A DNA stretch of 64,000 bases from Pseudomonas sp. Irchel s3b2. Lineage in GTDB: Bacteria; Pseudomonadota; Gammaproteobacteria; Pseudomonadales; Pseudomonadaceae. Below the pieces are notes generated by a model that ran no database searches, was not told where the DNA came from, and worked only from the letters and a program-made list of their open reading frames with translations. Every line of letters starts with the position of its first letter. The stretch's first letter is position 1. The position numbers were made by a program, and so were the translations under genes. Positions 53,205 to 61,607 of this stretch are shown in pieces. The stretch is taken from positions 1-64,000 of the forward strand of contig NZ_FYEB01000009.1 of assembly GCF_900187445.1 (NCBI RefSeq). Reading direction: 5' to 3'.

Positions 53205-54563
53205 ATGCGCGTTTTAACCCCCCTCTGCAGCGCGATTTTGCTGGCCATGGCCTGCACTTCTCAAGCTCAGGCGATGTCATTGACCGAGGCGATCCAGAGC
53301 ACCATTGCGACCCACCCGGAATTGGCGTCGCGGGTCGACGCCCGACTCTCGGCCGACGAGCAGATTAAAGTCGCCAAAGGGGGTTTCTATCCATCGGTGG
53401 ATTTGAACGCCGGCTACGGACGCGGCTACAGCGATAACACCACCACTCGGGCGCAGGGCAATCACCACACCGAAATCCTCAATTACACCCAATCGGAACT
53501 GCGCCTGCGGCAGATGCTGTTCGACGGTTTCAACACCTCCAACGAAGTCGCGCGCACCAAAGGCGTGGCCAACTCGCGAGCCTATTACGCTCAGGGCACC
53601 GCCCAGGATCTGGCCCTGCGCACCGTCGAGGTGTACCTCGAAGTACTCAAGCGCCGCGAACTGGTGACCCTGGCCAAGAACAACCTGCAAGCGCACATGC
53701 GGGTCAACGATCAGATCGGCCTGCGCACCCAGCGTGGGGTCGGCAGTAACGCTGACTCCGACCAGTCCACCGCTCGCCGGGCGCTGGCGCAAAACAACCT
53801 CGACACCGCCGAAGTCGATCTGGCCGATGCCGAGACGAATTTCTACAGCGTCGTGGGGCGCATGCCCGATGAACTCGAAGCGCCGCCATCGACCCGTGGC
53901 GAATTGCCCGCCACCCTGCCGGAAGCCCAGCAGAGCATGGTGGAAAACAATCCGTACCTGAAATCCGCCCAGGCCGATGTGCAATCGGCCGAGAGCCAGT
54001 ATGAAGTCGCCAAGTCGCCGTTCTACCCTCGCTTCGACGCTGAAGCGGCGGTGGGCGCGAATAACAATATTCAGGGCGACGAAGGTCACGACAACCAATG
54101 GCGAGTAGGTGTGCTGATGAACTACAACCTGTTCCGCGGCGGTAGCGATAAGGCCCGGCTGGCCTCCGATGCGCACCAGATCAACCAGGCGCTGGACATC
54201 CGCAACAACGCCCTGCGCCAGCTCAACGAGAACATTCACCTGGCCTGGAACGCCATGCTCAACGCCAAGAAACAAACCCCGACCGCCCGTGAATACGCCG
54301 AAACCACCACCCGCGTACGGGCCGCGTATCAGGATCAGTTCGGTCTCGGTCAACGGACCCTGCTCGACTTGCTCGACAGTGAAAACGAGCTCTACAACGC
54401 CAACCGCCGCTACACCGAAGTGCGCTACACCGAGGAATTCTCGATGTACCGCGTGCTGGCGAACATGGGCCAGTTGCTGAGCAAACAACGGGTGGTGCTG
54501 CCCGCCGATGCGATCGCCTCCACCGAAGTGAAAAACGAAGCTCGTTTGCCTGAACTGAAATGA
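53205..54563 (+). CDS. TolC-family outer-membrane channel of the adhesin T1SS (LapE-like)
   Basis: 452 residues from MRVLTPLCSAILLAMACTSQAQA, a Sec signal peptide; the open frame begins 35 codons upstream without support. Two TolC repeats are seen (MSLTEAIQSTIATHPELASRVDARLSADEQIKVAKGGFYPSVDLNAGYGRG, and the QSMVENNPYLKSAQADVQSAESQYEVAKSPFYPRFDAEAAVG second half), with long coiled-coil helices between. It forms the trimeric channel in which the adhesin is retained. Divergent from the adhesin gene and leading the secretion genes. Confidence 0.92.
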   Translation: MRVLTPLCSAILLAMACTSQAQAMSLTEAIQSTIATHPELASRVDARLSADEQIKVAKGGFYPSVDLNAGYGRGYSDNTTTRAQGNHHTEILNYTQSELRLRQMLFDGFNTSNEVARTKGVANSRAYYAQGTAQDLALRTVEVYLEVLKRRELVTLAKNNLQAHMRVNDQIGLRTQRGVGSNADSDQSTARRALAQNNLDTAEVDLADAETNFYSVVGRMPDELEAPPSTRGELPATLPEAQQSMVENNPYLKSAQADVQSAESQYEVAKSPFYPRFDAEAAVGANNNIQGDEGHDNQWRVGVLMNYNLFRGGSDKARLASDAHQINQALDIRNNALRQLNENIHLAWNAMLNAKKQTPTAREYAETTTRVRAAYQDQFGLGQRTLLDLLDSENELYNANRRYTEVRYTEEFSMYRVLANMGQLLSKQRVVLPADAIASTEVKNEARLPELK

Positions 54564-54584
54564 AGTAGCTCGACGTGACCAATT

Positions 54585-54695
54585 GTGGCGAGGGAGCTTG
54601 CTCCCACTGGGTTGCGCAGCAACCCCGAACACCGATTGAGGATGAAGACAGTGTGAGTGCTGCGCACTCAAGCGGGAGCAAGCTCCTTCGCCACA
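54585..54695. repeat. REP-like inverted pair (GTGGCGAGGGAGCTTGCTCCC family)
   Basis: GTGGCGAGGGAGCTTGCTCC and its inverse GGGAGCAAGCTCCTTCGCCA flank about 65 bp with inner hairpins. A third REP class in this window, located between the TolC-like and ABC transporter genes, within what should be one transcript. Confidence 0.8.
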
Positions 54696-54705
54696 GGCAA
54701 TCAAT

Positions 54706-56865
54706 ATGACCAGCATGGAAACCGGCAACACGAGTGTCGATCCGCGTTTGAGCTTCGACGACCCGCTTCTGGACGGTCTGTTGATCCTCTGCAAACTTCA
54801 TGGCGCGACGGTCAGTCGCGCCAGCCTGAGTGCCGGGCTGCCAATGGCACACCAACGCTTGAGCCTGGACCTGCTGCCGCGCGCAGCGGCTCGGGCCAGT
54901 TTGCAGGCGCGTGTGTTGCGCCGTGAGCTGGGAGAAATTTCCGCGCTCAACCTGCCTGTGATGCTGATCCTCAACCATGGCCGCTGCGCGGTCTTGCGTC
55001 GCTTCGGCGATGACGGTCAGGCACTGATTCTGCCGAGCGAAGCCGACGGCGGAGAACAATGGGTCAGTACGGACGAGCTGGTCGCCAACTACAGCGGCCA
55101 GGCTTTGTTCGCCCGGCCGCGACATGAACTCGAAGACTTGCGCGCGCCGCTGGTGCCGCGAGTCGAGGCATGGTTTCGCGACACGCTGAAGTTGTCGAAA
55201 TGGCTGTACAGCGACGCGATTCTGGCGAGTTTTCTGATCAACCTGCTGGGGCTGATGGTGCCGCTGTTCGTGATGCAGACCTACGACCGGGTGGTACCGA
55301 ACCAGGCCACTTCAACGTTGTGGGTGCTGTCGATCGGCTTGCTGATTGGCACCGGTTTCGAACTGGTGCTGCGGGTGGTTCGCGCGCACCTGCTGGACAC
55401 CGCCGGGAAGAAAACCGATGTGATTCTTTCGGCGACCTTGTTCGAACGCATCACCGGCATGGCGATGAAAGCGCGGCCAGCGACCATCGGCGGTTTCGCC
55501 CAGAGCATTCATGATTTTCAGGGCCTGCGGGAATTTCTCACTGCCGTCACGCTGACCAGCCTGATCGACCTGCCCTTCGCGGTATTGATGCTGGTGGTGA
55601 TCGGCCTGCTCGGCGGCTGGCTGGTGGTGATTCCGCTGCTGGCCTTCCCCCTCACGATCATCTTTGCCATGGTGATCCAGGCACGTCTGCGCGACACCGT
55701 GCAGAAAAGTCTGAGCCTCGGCGCCGAACGTCAGGCCTTGCTGATCGAAACTCTCGGCGGCCTGGAAACCCTCAAGGCCTGCAGCGCCGAAAGCGAACGC
55801 CAGCACAAATGGGAAAGCACCCACGGCGCCCTCACCCGCCTCGACAGCCATGCGCGCAACCTCTCGGCGCTGGCCACCAACGGCACGCTGTTCATCCAGC
55901 AATTCTCCGGCATGGCGACCATCGTCGCCGGGGTCTACAGCATCATCGCCGGCAACCTCAGCGTCGGCGCGCTGGTGGCGACCTACATGCTCGGCAGTCG
56001 TGTGCTCGCGCCGCTGGGGCAGATCGCCGGGCTGATCACCCGTTATCAGCAAGCGCAACTGACCATGAAAAGCACCGACGCGCTGATGTCGTTGCCGCAA
56101 GAACGTGACGCCAAACAGCGGCCGTTGGAGCGCACACAATTGCAAGGCGCACTGGATGTCAGCGGCGTGACGTTCCACTACAACGGCCAGAATGCTCCCG
56201 CCTTGGCCAACGTCAGCTTCAGCCTGAAACCCGGCGAACGGATCGGCATCATCGGCCGCAGTGGTTCAGGCAAAAGTACGTTGGCGCGCCTGGTGATGGG
56301 TTTTTATGCCCCCGAGGAAGGTCAGCTGCTGCTCGATGGCCTGGACCTGCGACAACTGGATGTCGCCGACCTGCGCCAGCAAATCGGTTACGTCGCCCAC
56401 GACCTGCCGTTGCTGGCCGGCAGCCTGCGCGACAACCTGACCCTCGGCGCGCGTTACATCAGCGACGCGCGGATGCTTGAAGTCGCCGAACTGACCGGTG
56501 TCACCGAACTGGCTCGCCAACATCCCCAGGGTTTCGACCGGCCGGTGGGCGAACGCGGTCAGTTGCTGTCGGGCGGTCAACGGCAAGCGGTGTTGCTGGC
56601 GCGGGCCTTGTTGCTCGACCCGCCGATCATGCTGCTCGACGAACCCACCAGCGCCATGGACAACAGCAGCGAAGACGTCCTGCGGCAAAAACTCCACGGT
56701 TGGATTCAGGGCAAAACCCTGCTGTTGGTCACTCACCGCACCTCGATGCTCAGCCTGGTAGACCGGCTGGTGGTACTGGACAACGGGCGGATCGTCGCCG
56801 ACGGCCCGAAAGAAGCGGTCATCGATGCATTGCGCAAGGGCCGTGTCGGCTCTGCGACGGTCTAG
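54706..56865 (+). CDS. T1SS ABC transporter of the adhesin (LapB-like)
   Basis: 719 residues. An N-terminal C39-like domain (about 15-150) lacks the catalytic Cys, as in RTX exporters that do not process a leader. Six membrane helices (about 170-440; LINLLGLMVPLFVMQTYDRVVPN) lead to the ATPase: Walker A GRSGSGKST, signature LLSGGQRQ, Walker B PIMLLDEPTSAMD. It is the inner-membrane pump that drives adhesin export. The ATG at 54706 is favoured, with ATG 54715 possible. Confidence 0.94.
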   Translation: MTSMETGNTSVDPRLSFDDPLLDGLLILCKLHGATVSRASLSAGLPMAHQRLSLDLLPRAAARASLQARVLRRELGEISALNLPVMLILNHGRCAVLRRFGDDGQALILPSEADGGEQWVSTDELVANYSGQALFARPRHELEDLRAPLVPRVEAWFRDTLKLSKWLYSDAILASFLINLLGLMVPLFVMQTYDRVVPNQATSTLWVLSIGLLIGTGFELVLRVVRAHLLDTAGKKTDVILSATLFERITGMAMKARPATIGGFAQSIHDFQGLREFLTAVTLTSLIDLPFAVLMLVVIGLLGGWLVVIPLLAFPLTIIFAMVIQARLRDTVQKSLSLGAERQALLIETLGGLETLKACSAESERQHKWESTHGALTRLDSHARNLSALATNGTLFIQQFSGMATIVAGVYSIIAGNLSVGALVATYMLGSRVLAPLGQIAGLITRYQQAQLTMKSTDALMSLPQERDAKQRPLERTQLQGALDVSGVTFHYNGQNAPALANVSFSLKPGERIGIIGRSGSGKSTLARLVMGFYAPEEGQLLLDGLDLRQLDVADLRQQIGYVAHDLPLLAGSLRDNLTLGARYISDARMLEVAELTGVTELARQHPQGFDRPVGERGQLLSGGQRQAVLLARALLLDPPIMLLDEPTSAMDNSSEDVLRQKLHGWIQGKTLLLVTHRTSMLSLVDRLVVLDNGRIVADGPKEAVIDALRKGRVGSATV

Positions 56866-56874
56866 GAGTTGCCC

Positions 56875-58242
56875 ATGGCTGATTCATCGTCCGCATCATC
56901 AAAAGACAGAGGCTACTTCGGCAGTTTCAGCAAAAGCGCCGAAAGCGAATTCATGCCGGAAACCGCCGGCGCCTCGTTGCAGGATTCGCCGCGCTGGTCA
57001 CGGATCACCGTGTGGCTGGCGGCAGCGCTGCTGATCACCGCGCTGCTCTGGGCCAAATTCGCCGTGTTGCAGGAAGTCACCACGGGCGAAGGCAAGGCGA
57101 TTCCGTCGAGCAAGGTGCAGGTGATCCAGAATCTGGAGGGCGGTATCGTCACCGAGATCTTCGTCCGCGAAGGGCAAATGGTGAACAAGGGCGACACCTT
57201 GCTGCGCCTGGATGACACGCGATTTCTGTCGAACAAAGGTGAAAGCGAAGCGGACCGCTATGCACTGACCGCGCAGGTCGAACGGCTATCGGCCGAAGCG
57301 GAAGGTCGGCCGTTCAAGCTGTCTGCGGAAGTGATCGCCAAGGCGCCGCAAGTAGCCGAGGACGAACGCTCGCTGTATGAACAACGTCAGCGCCGGCTGG
57401 CCAGTGAACAGCGTACGCTGACCGAACAACTTCGACAGAAAACCCAGGAGCTGGCGGAATTCCGTTCCAAACAGGGGCAGTTCAGTTCCAGCCTGGCCCT
57501 GCTGCAACAAGAGATGAACATGTCTGCGCCGCTGGTGGGCACCGGGGCGGTTTCGCCGGTGGAAATCCTGCGGCTCAAACGCAGCGCGGTGGAAATCCGT
57601 GGCTCGCTGAACGCCACGACCCTGGCGATTCCCCGGGCGGAATCGGCGATCAATGAGATCAAAAGCAAGATTGATGAGTCCGAACAATCCTTCCGTTCGG
57701 ACGCGGCAAAAGAGCTGAATGAGAAACGCACCGACCTGTCGAAAATAACCGCGACGAGCATCGCCATCGATGACCGCGTGACGCGCACCACCGTGGTGTC
57801 GCCGGTTCACGGCATCATCAAAGTGCTGAAGGTCAACACCATCGGCGGCGTGGTCCAGCCGGGCAACGACATGGTGGAAATCGTGCCGCTGGAAGACAAC
57901 CTGCTGATCGAAGCCAAGGTCCGCCCTCAAGACGTAGCGTTCCTGCACCCGGGCCAGAAAGCCATGGTCAAGTTCAGCGCTTATGACTACACGATTTACG
58001 GGGGGCTGAGTGCCAAGCTGGAGCTGATCGGGGCGGACACCATCACCGATGACAAGGGCAACAGTTTTTATCTGATTCAGGTAAGGACCGATAAAAATCA
58101 CTTGGGCGGGGATGTGAAACCGCTGCTGATCATTCCGGGGATGGTGGCGACGGTGGACATTATTACCGGGGAGAAAACGGTGCTGGATTATTTGCTTAAA
58201 CCGGTGTTGAAAGCCCGGACCGAGGCGATGCGGGAGCGGTAG
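56875..58242 (+). CDS. T1SS membrane fusion protein of the adhesin (LapC/HlyD-like)
   Basis: 455 residues from the ATG at 56875 with AGGAG seven bases upstream, 9 bp after the pump stop. One N-terminal membrane helix (about 47-68, WLAAALLITALLWAKFAVLQEV), a lipoyl/barrel half-motif (VQVIQNLEGGIVTEIFVREGQMVNKGDTLLRLDD), a long coiled-coil hairpin (about 125-290) and the HlyD closing motif TIGGVVQPGNDMVEIVPLEDNLLIEAKVRPQDVAFL. It links the pump to the TolC-like channel in the periplasm. Confidence 0.95.
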   Translation: MADSSSASSKDRGYFGSFSKSAESEFMPETAGASLQDSPRWSRITVWLAAALLITALLWAKFAVLQEVTTGEGKAIPSSKVQVIQNLEGGIVTEIFVREGQMVNKGDTLLRLDDTRFLSNKGESEADRYALTAQVERLSAEAEGRPFKLSAEVIAKAPQVAEDERSLYEQRQRRLASEQRTLTEQLRQKTQELAEFRSKQGQFSSSLALLQQEMNMSAPLVGTGAVSPVEILRLKRSAVEIRGSLNATTLAIPRAESAINEIKSKIDESEQSFRSDAAKELNEKRTDLSKITATSIAIDDRVTRTTVVSPVHGIIKVLKVNTIGGVVQPGNDMVEIVPLEDNLLIEAKVRPQDVAFLHPGQKAMVKFSAYDYTIYGGLSAKLELIGADTITDDKGNSFYLIQVRTDKNHLGGDVKPLLIIPGMVATVDIITGEKTVLDYLLKPVLKARTEAMRER

Positions 58243-58259
58243 TCATTCTCCGAAGGAGT

Positions 58260-58370
58260 GATCGTTCCCACGCTCCGCGTGGGAATGCCGCCCGGGACGC
58301 TCCGCGTCCCTTCCCGGATGTGACGCAGAGCGTCACTGGATTCATTCCCACGCAGAGCATGGGAACGATC
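58260..58370. repeat. Nested palindromes (ATCGTTCCCACGC family)
   Basis: Outer arms GATCGTTCCCACGC and, inverted, ATGGGAACGATC flank inner hairpins GGGACGCTCCGCGTCCC and GTGACGCAGAGCGTCAC. Its right end overlaps the tapT stop codon (TGA at 58369-58371). A related nested repeat lies at 59880-59995. Confidence 0.85.
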
Positions 58371-58962
58371 ATCGCCCGTGATTCTTCTGATAGGTCTCCT
58401 CCCCCATCGCCGCAATCTGCCCCTCGATCAACGCCTCGAATGGCTTCAACAACGGCTCAAAACTGGCGGGTGACTCAAGCGTCTGCAACGCCTGCACAAT
58501 CGCCTCCACCGTCGACAACGCCCCCGGCCCCGGAGCCTTGCGCAAGCGATATCGGGACACCCCGCCCTCGGCCAATGTCACTCTGGGCAACGCCGCCAGC
58601 AACGGATTGAGGTGCAACATTTTACGCGCCTTGCGCCAGGTGCCGTCCGGAACCACCAGCAGCAGCGGCTCATCATTCGCGGTGTAGGCCTGCATCGGCT
58701 GCGCCTCCTCACCGGGAAACAGCAACCGTGCCTGATAGCCCGGCTGATTCAACAGCGTCGGCAAATCCTCGAACACCTCGCCCACAATCAACTCGGCATT
58801 CTTCAACCCCAACGCCGCCAACCGCGCGGTGTTCAGCGCGTGGTTCACTTCGCTTGGATGCTGAAGCAGCAACACTCGAGTGCGGCTGTCGAGGCTCGGA
58901 ATCAGCGGGCACAGACAATGGGTTTGCGGTCGCAGACAGCGTGGGCATTGGATTCTGGACAT
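58369..58962 (-). CDS. tapT: DTW-domain tRNA-uridine aminocarboxypropyltransferase (TapT-like)
   Basis: 197 residues. A DTW family protein with an N-terminal Cys cluster RIQCPRCLRPQTHCLCPLI, HPSEVNHALNTARL, the signature PDGTWRKARKM (DTW variant D-G-T-W) and SRYRLRKAPGPGALSTVEA. Enzymes of this family transfer the 3-amino-3-carboxypropyl group from S-adenosylmethionine to a tRNA uridine (acp3U). It starts 4 bp after the upstream LysR stop, so the two may be co-transcribed. Family recognised; the exact tRNA site is not shown. Confidence 0.85.
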   Translation of the reverse strand: MSRIQCPRCLRPQTHCLCPLIPSLDSRTRVLLLQHPSEVNHALNTARLAALGLKNAELIVGEVFEDLPTLLNQPGYQARLLFPGEEAQPMQAYTANDEPLLLVVPDGTWRKARKMLHLNPLLAALPRVTLAEGGVSRYRLRKAPGPGALSTVEAIVQALQTLESPASFEPLLKPFEALIEGQIAAMGEETYQKNHGR

Positions 58963-58966
58963 TTTC

Positions 58967-59860
58967 TTAAGCCTGATTGAGCTGCGCTTTGAGCAGGTCG
59001 CGGAAAGTCTGGATCAGCGGTTCGCGGCTGCGGCCACGGCGCACGATCATCGAGAACGGTGCCTGATAACCGAACGTCGCTGGCAGCAGCACGCGCAAAT
59101 CACCTTTGTCGGCCCAGGCCTGGGCGTAGTGTTCCGGCAGGTAACCGATGTAGGCACCGGACAGCACCAGAATCAGCTGAGCTTCCATACTTTCCACCGT
59201 CGCCGCGCTGTGTTTGAAACCGTGGCGGGCCAGTTCGGCCTGGCTCCAATAGCCGCGACCGACCATGCGCTGTTGGGTGATGACTTGCTCGGGAATACGC
59301 CGCTCGCTAAACAGCGGGTGGCGGCTGCTGCAATACAGCCAGTGCTGCTCGCGGTAGAGCGGCATGTAGACCAGACCGCTCATGCGCGTGGAAAAGGCAC
59401 CGATGGCCAGGTCGAGGCGGTTGTCCTGCACGCCGAGTTGCAGTTCGTAGGGGCTCATGACCGACAGATGCAAATGCACCGCCGGGTGTTCCTGACTGTA
59501 GGCACCGATGGCTTCGGCGAACGGCAAGGCTTTGTCGCTGACGGTGGAGTCGATCACGCCCAGGTTCAAGGTGCCGCGCAACTCGCCTTTGAGGGCGGCG
59601 GCGTATTGTTCGAAACCTTCGAGTTCGCCCAATAGACGCAAGGTTTCCTGATGGAACAGCTCGCCCTTGCTGGTCAGGCTGAAACCACCGCGACCGCGAT
59701 GGCAAAGCACCAGGCCCAGAGCCGCTTCGAGCTGGCTCATGTAAGTGCTGATGGCCGAGGTCGAGAGGTTGAGCTCTTGCTGGGCGTTGGCGAACCCTTG
59801 ATGGCGGACCACGCTGACGAAAATGCGCAATAGTTTCAGGTCGGGTAAAGCGTTGGCCAT
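58967..59860 (-). CDS. gbuR: LysR-family regulator of the guanidinobutyrase locus (GbuR-like)
   Basis: 297 residues from MANALPDLKLLRIF; four extra upstream codons are rejected. The helix-turn-helix FVSVVRHQGFANAQQELNLSTSAISTYMSQLEAALG lies at about 10-45, followed by a substrate-binding domain. It is divergent from gbuA with a 310-bp gap that contains a good LysR dyad (60026-60049) and a nested REP. In PAO1 gbuR sits in the same place and activates gbuA with 4-guanidinobutyrate; that function is inferred here from gene order. Confidence 0.85.
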   Translation of the reverse strand: MANALPDLKLLRIFVSVVRHQGFANAQQELNLSTSAISTYMSQLEAALGLVLCHRGRGGFSLTSKGELFHQETLRLLGELEGFEQYAAALKGELRGTLNLGVIDSTVSDKALPFAEAIGAYSQEHPAVHLHLSVMSPYELQLGVQDNRLDLAIGAFSTRMSGLVYMPLYREQHWLYCSSRHPLFSERRIPEQVITQQRMVGRGYWSQAELARHGFKHSAATVESMEAQLILVLSGAYIGYLPEHYAQAWADKGDLRVLLPATFGYQAPFSMIVRRGRSREPLIQTFRDLLKAQLNQA

Positions 59861-59879
59861 GGGGGACTCCAAGCACCTA

Positions 59880-59995
59880 GATCGTTCCCACGCTCTGCGT
59901 GGGAATGCAGCCCGTGACGCTCTGCGTCACATGCAGGAAACAGCTGGACGCGGAGCGTCCGTGGATGCATTCCCACGCAGAGCGTGGGAACGATC
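59880..59995. repeat. Nested palindromes (ATCGTTCCCACGC family)
   Basis: Outer arms GATCGTTCCCACGCTCTGCG and the inverse CGCAGAGCGTGGGAACGATC flank inner hairpins (GTGACGCTCTGCGTCAC, GGACGCGGAGCGTCC). Together with 58260-58370 it brackets the tapT-gbuR block, in the control region of gbuR. Confidence 0.85.
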
Positions 59996-60025
59996 ACGCG
60001 AAAGAGTCTATCGCTGCCCTCGCCA

Positions 60026-60049
60026 TTAGTTTAGAAAAATCTGAACTAA
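60026..60049. promoter_or_regulatory. LysR-type dyad, candidate GbuR operator
   Basis: TTAGTTTAGA (60026-60035) and TCTGAACTAA (60040-60049) pair at 9 of 10 positions with AAAA between. The outer TTAGTT/AACTAA halves with a 12-bp spacer fit the T-N11-A type of LysR box. It is about 120 bp before the gbuA start and 165 bp before the gbuR start. Confidence 0.6.
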
Positions 60050-60170
60050 GTATTTGCCCGTAGCGATTCTTCCCGGCCACTACATTTCGCAGAATCGGCC
60101 CACAGCGGTGCCCGTCTCTCCCCGAGCGTGCAACCGACATAAATAAAACAACGACGATGAGGCCTTACCC

Positions 60171-61121
60171 GTGGACAAGATTCTTCACCAACCACTGGGC
60201 GGCAACGAAATGCCGCGCTTCGGCGGCATCGCCACCATGCTGCGACTCCCCCATTTGCCATCCGCTGCCGGCCTGGATGCTGCCTTTATCGGCATCCCGC
60301 TGGACATCGGCACGTCCCTGCGCCCCGGCACCCGTTTCGGACCACGTGAAATCCGCGCTGAATCAGTGATGATCCGCCCGTACAACATGGCCACCGGCGC
60401 CGCGCCGTTCGATTCGCTGTCGGTTGCCGACATCGGTGACGTGGCGATCAACACGTTCAACCTGCTGGACGCCGTGCGGATCATCGAAGAGGCCTACGAC
60501 AATATCCTCGAACATGATGTGATCCCCCTGACCCTCGGCGGCGATCACACCATCACCCTGCCGATCCTGCGTGCCATCCATAAAAAACACGGCAAGGTCG
60601 GCCTGGTGCACATCGATGCTCATGCCGATGTGAACGATCACATGTTCGGCGAGAAAATCGCCCACGGCACCACCTTCCGTCGCGCTGTAGAAGAAGGCCT
60701 TCTGGATTGCGACCGCGTGGTGCAAATTGGCCTGCGCGCTCAGGGTTACACCGCCGATGACTTCAACTGGAGCCGCAATCAAGGCTTCCGTGTGGTTCAA
60801 GCTGAAGAATGCTGGCACAAATCCCTGGCACCGCTGATGGCCGAAGTTCGCGAGAAAGTCGGCGGCGGTCCGGTGTACCTGAGTTTCGATATCGACGGTA
60901 TCGACCCGGCTTGGGCACCCGGCACGGGCACCCCGGAAATCGGCGGTCTGACGACCATTCAGGCGATCGAAATCGTGCGCGGCTGCCAAGGCCTCGATCT
61001 GGTCGGCTGCGATCTGGTAGAAGTCTCGCCAGCGTACGACACCACCGGTAATACCTCGCTGTTGGGCGCCAACCTGCTGTACGAAATGCTCTGCGTACTG
61101 CCAGGCGTGGTCCATCGCTGA
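60171..61121 (+). CDS. gbuA: Guanidinobutyrase
   Basis: 316 residues from a GTG (GATGAGG upstream), beginning MDKILHQPLGGNEMPRFGG. A ureohydrolase of the arginase/agmatinase fold with the full binuclear manganese set: H126 in GGDHT, D149/H151/D153 in DAHAD, and D240/D242 in DIDGID. It splits 4-guanidinobutyrate to 4-aminobutyrate and urea, allowing growth on arginine via the decarboxylase or transaminase routes. The sequence is close to P. aeruginosa GbuA as I recall it. A related agmatinase is less likely because of the gbuR/PA1418-1420 context. Confidence 0.93.
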   Translation: MDKILHQPLGGNEMPRFGGIATMLRLPHLPSAAGLDAAFIGIPLDIGTSLRPGTRFGPREIRAESVMIRPYNMATGAAPFDSLSVADIGDVAINTFNLLDAVRIIEEAYDNILEHDVIPLTLGGDHTITLPILRAIHKKHGKVGLVHIDAHADVNDHMFGEKIAHGTTFRRAVEEGLLDCDRVVQIGLRAQGYTADDFNWSRNQGFRVVQAEECWHKSLAPLMAEVREKVGGGPVYLSFDIDGIDPAWAPGTGTPEIGGLTTIQAIEIVRGCQGLDLVGCDLVEVSPAYDTTGNTSLLGANLLYEMLCVLPGVVHR

Positions 61122-61130
61122 GGATCGGTC

Positions 61131-61553
61131 ATGAACGAACGTGATCAGGTACTCAACGCCGCCGCGGAGCTGGTATCGGCCTTTGCCCGTAACGATCGCG
61201 AAGCCTACTTCGGTGCATTCAGCGTTGATGCCAGCTTCGTGTTCTACACCCTCGAGCAGCCCCTGCTGTCGCGCGATGCCTATCAGGCGTTGTGGGACAC
61301 CTGGCGCGCCGAGGACGGCTTCGAGGTGCTGTCGTGTACCTCGAGCAACGCCTTCGTCAGCCTGCAGGGTGACGTGGCGATTTTCATCCATGACGTGGCC
61401 ACCGAGCTGCGCATGCAAGGGGAGCAACACTTCAGCCAGGAGCGCGAGACGATTGTTTTCAAGAAACAGACGTCTGGCCAAGAACAACAAGGCCTATGGC
61501 TGGCCTGCCACGAACATTTGTCCGCAATGCCGGAAGGGCTGCCACCCTCTTAG
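61131..61553 (+). CDS. NTF2/SnoaL-like protein of the gbu locus
   Basis: 140 residues, 9 bp after gbuA, with the start MNERDQVLNAAAELVSAFARNDREAYFGAFSVDASFVFYT. This is the SnoaL/DUF4440-type alpha+beta barrel pattern. It occupies the PA1420 position. No catalytic residue can be assigned; it may bind or process a pathway intermediate. Confidence 0.82.
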   Translation: MNERDQVLNAAAELVSAFARNDREAYFGAFSVDASFVFYTLEQPLLSRDAYQALWDTWRAEDGFEVLSCTSSNAFVSLQGDVAIFIHDVATELRMQGEQHFSQERETIVFKKQTSGQEQQGLWLACHEHLSAMPEGLPPS

Positions 61554-61607
61554 CCAAACAGGTGACGCTCACGCACGATGAGCGCGCCTTTATGATCGGA
61601 GCAGATC

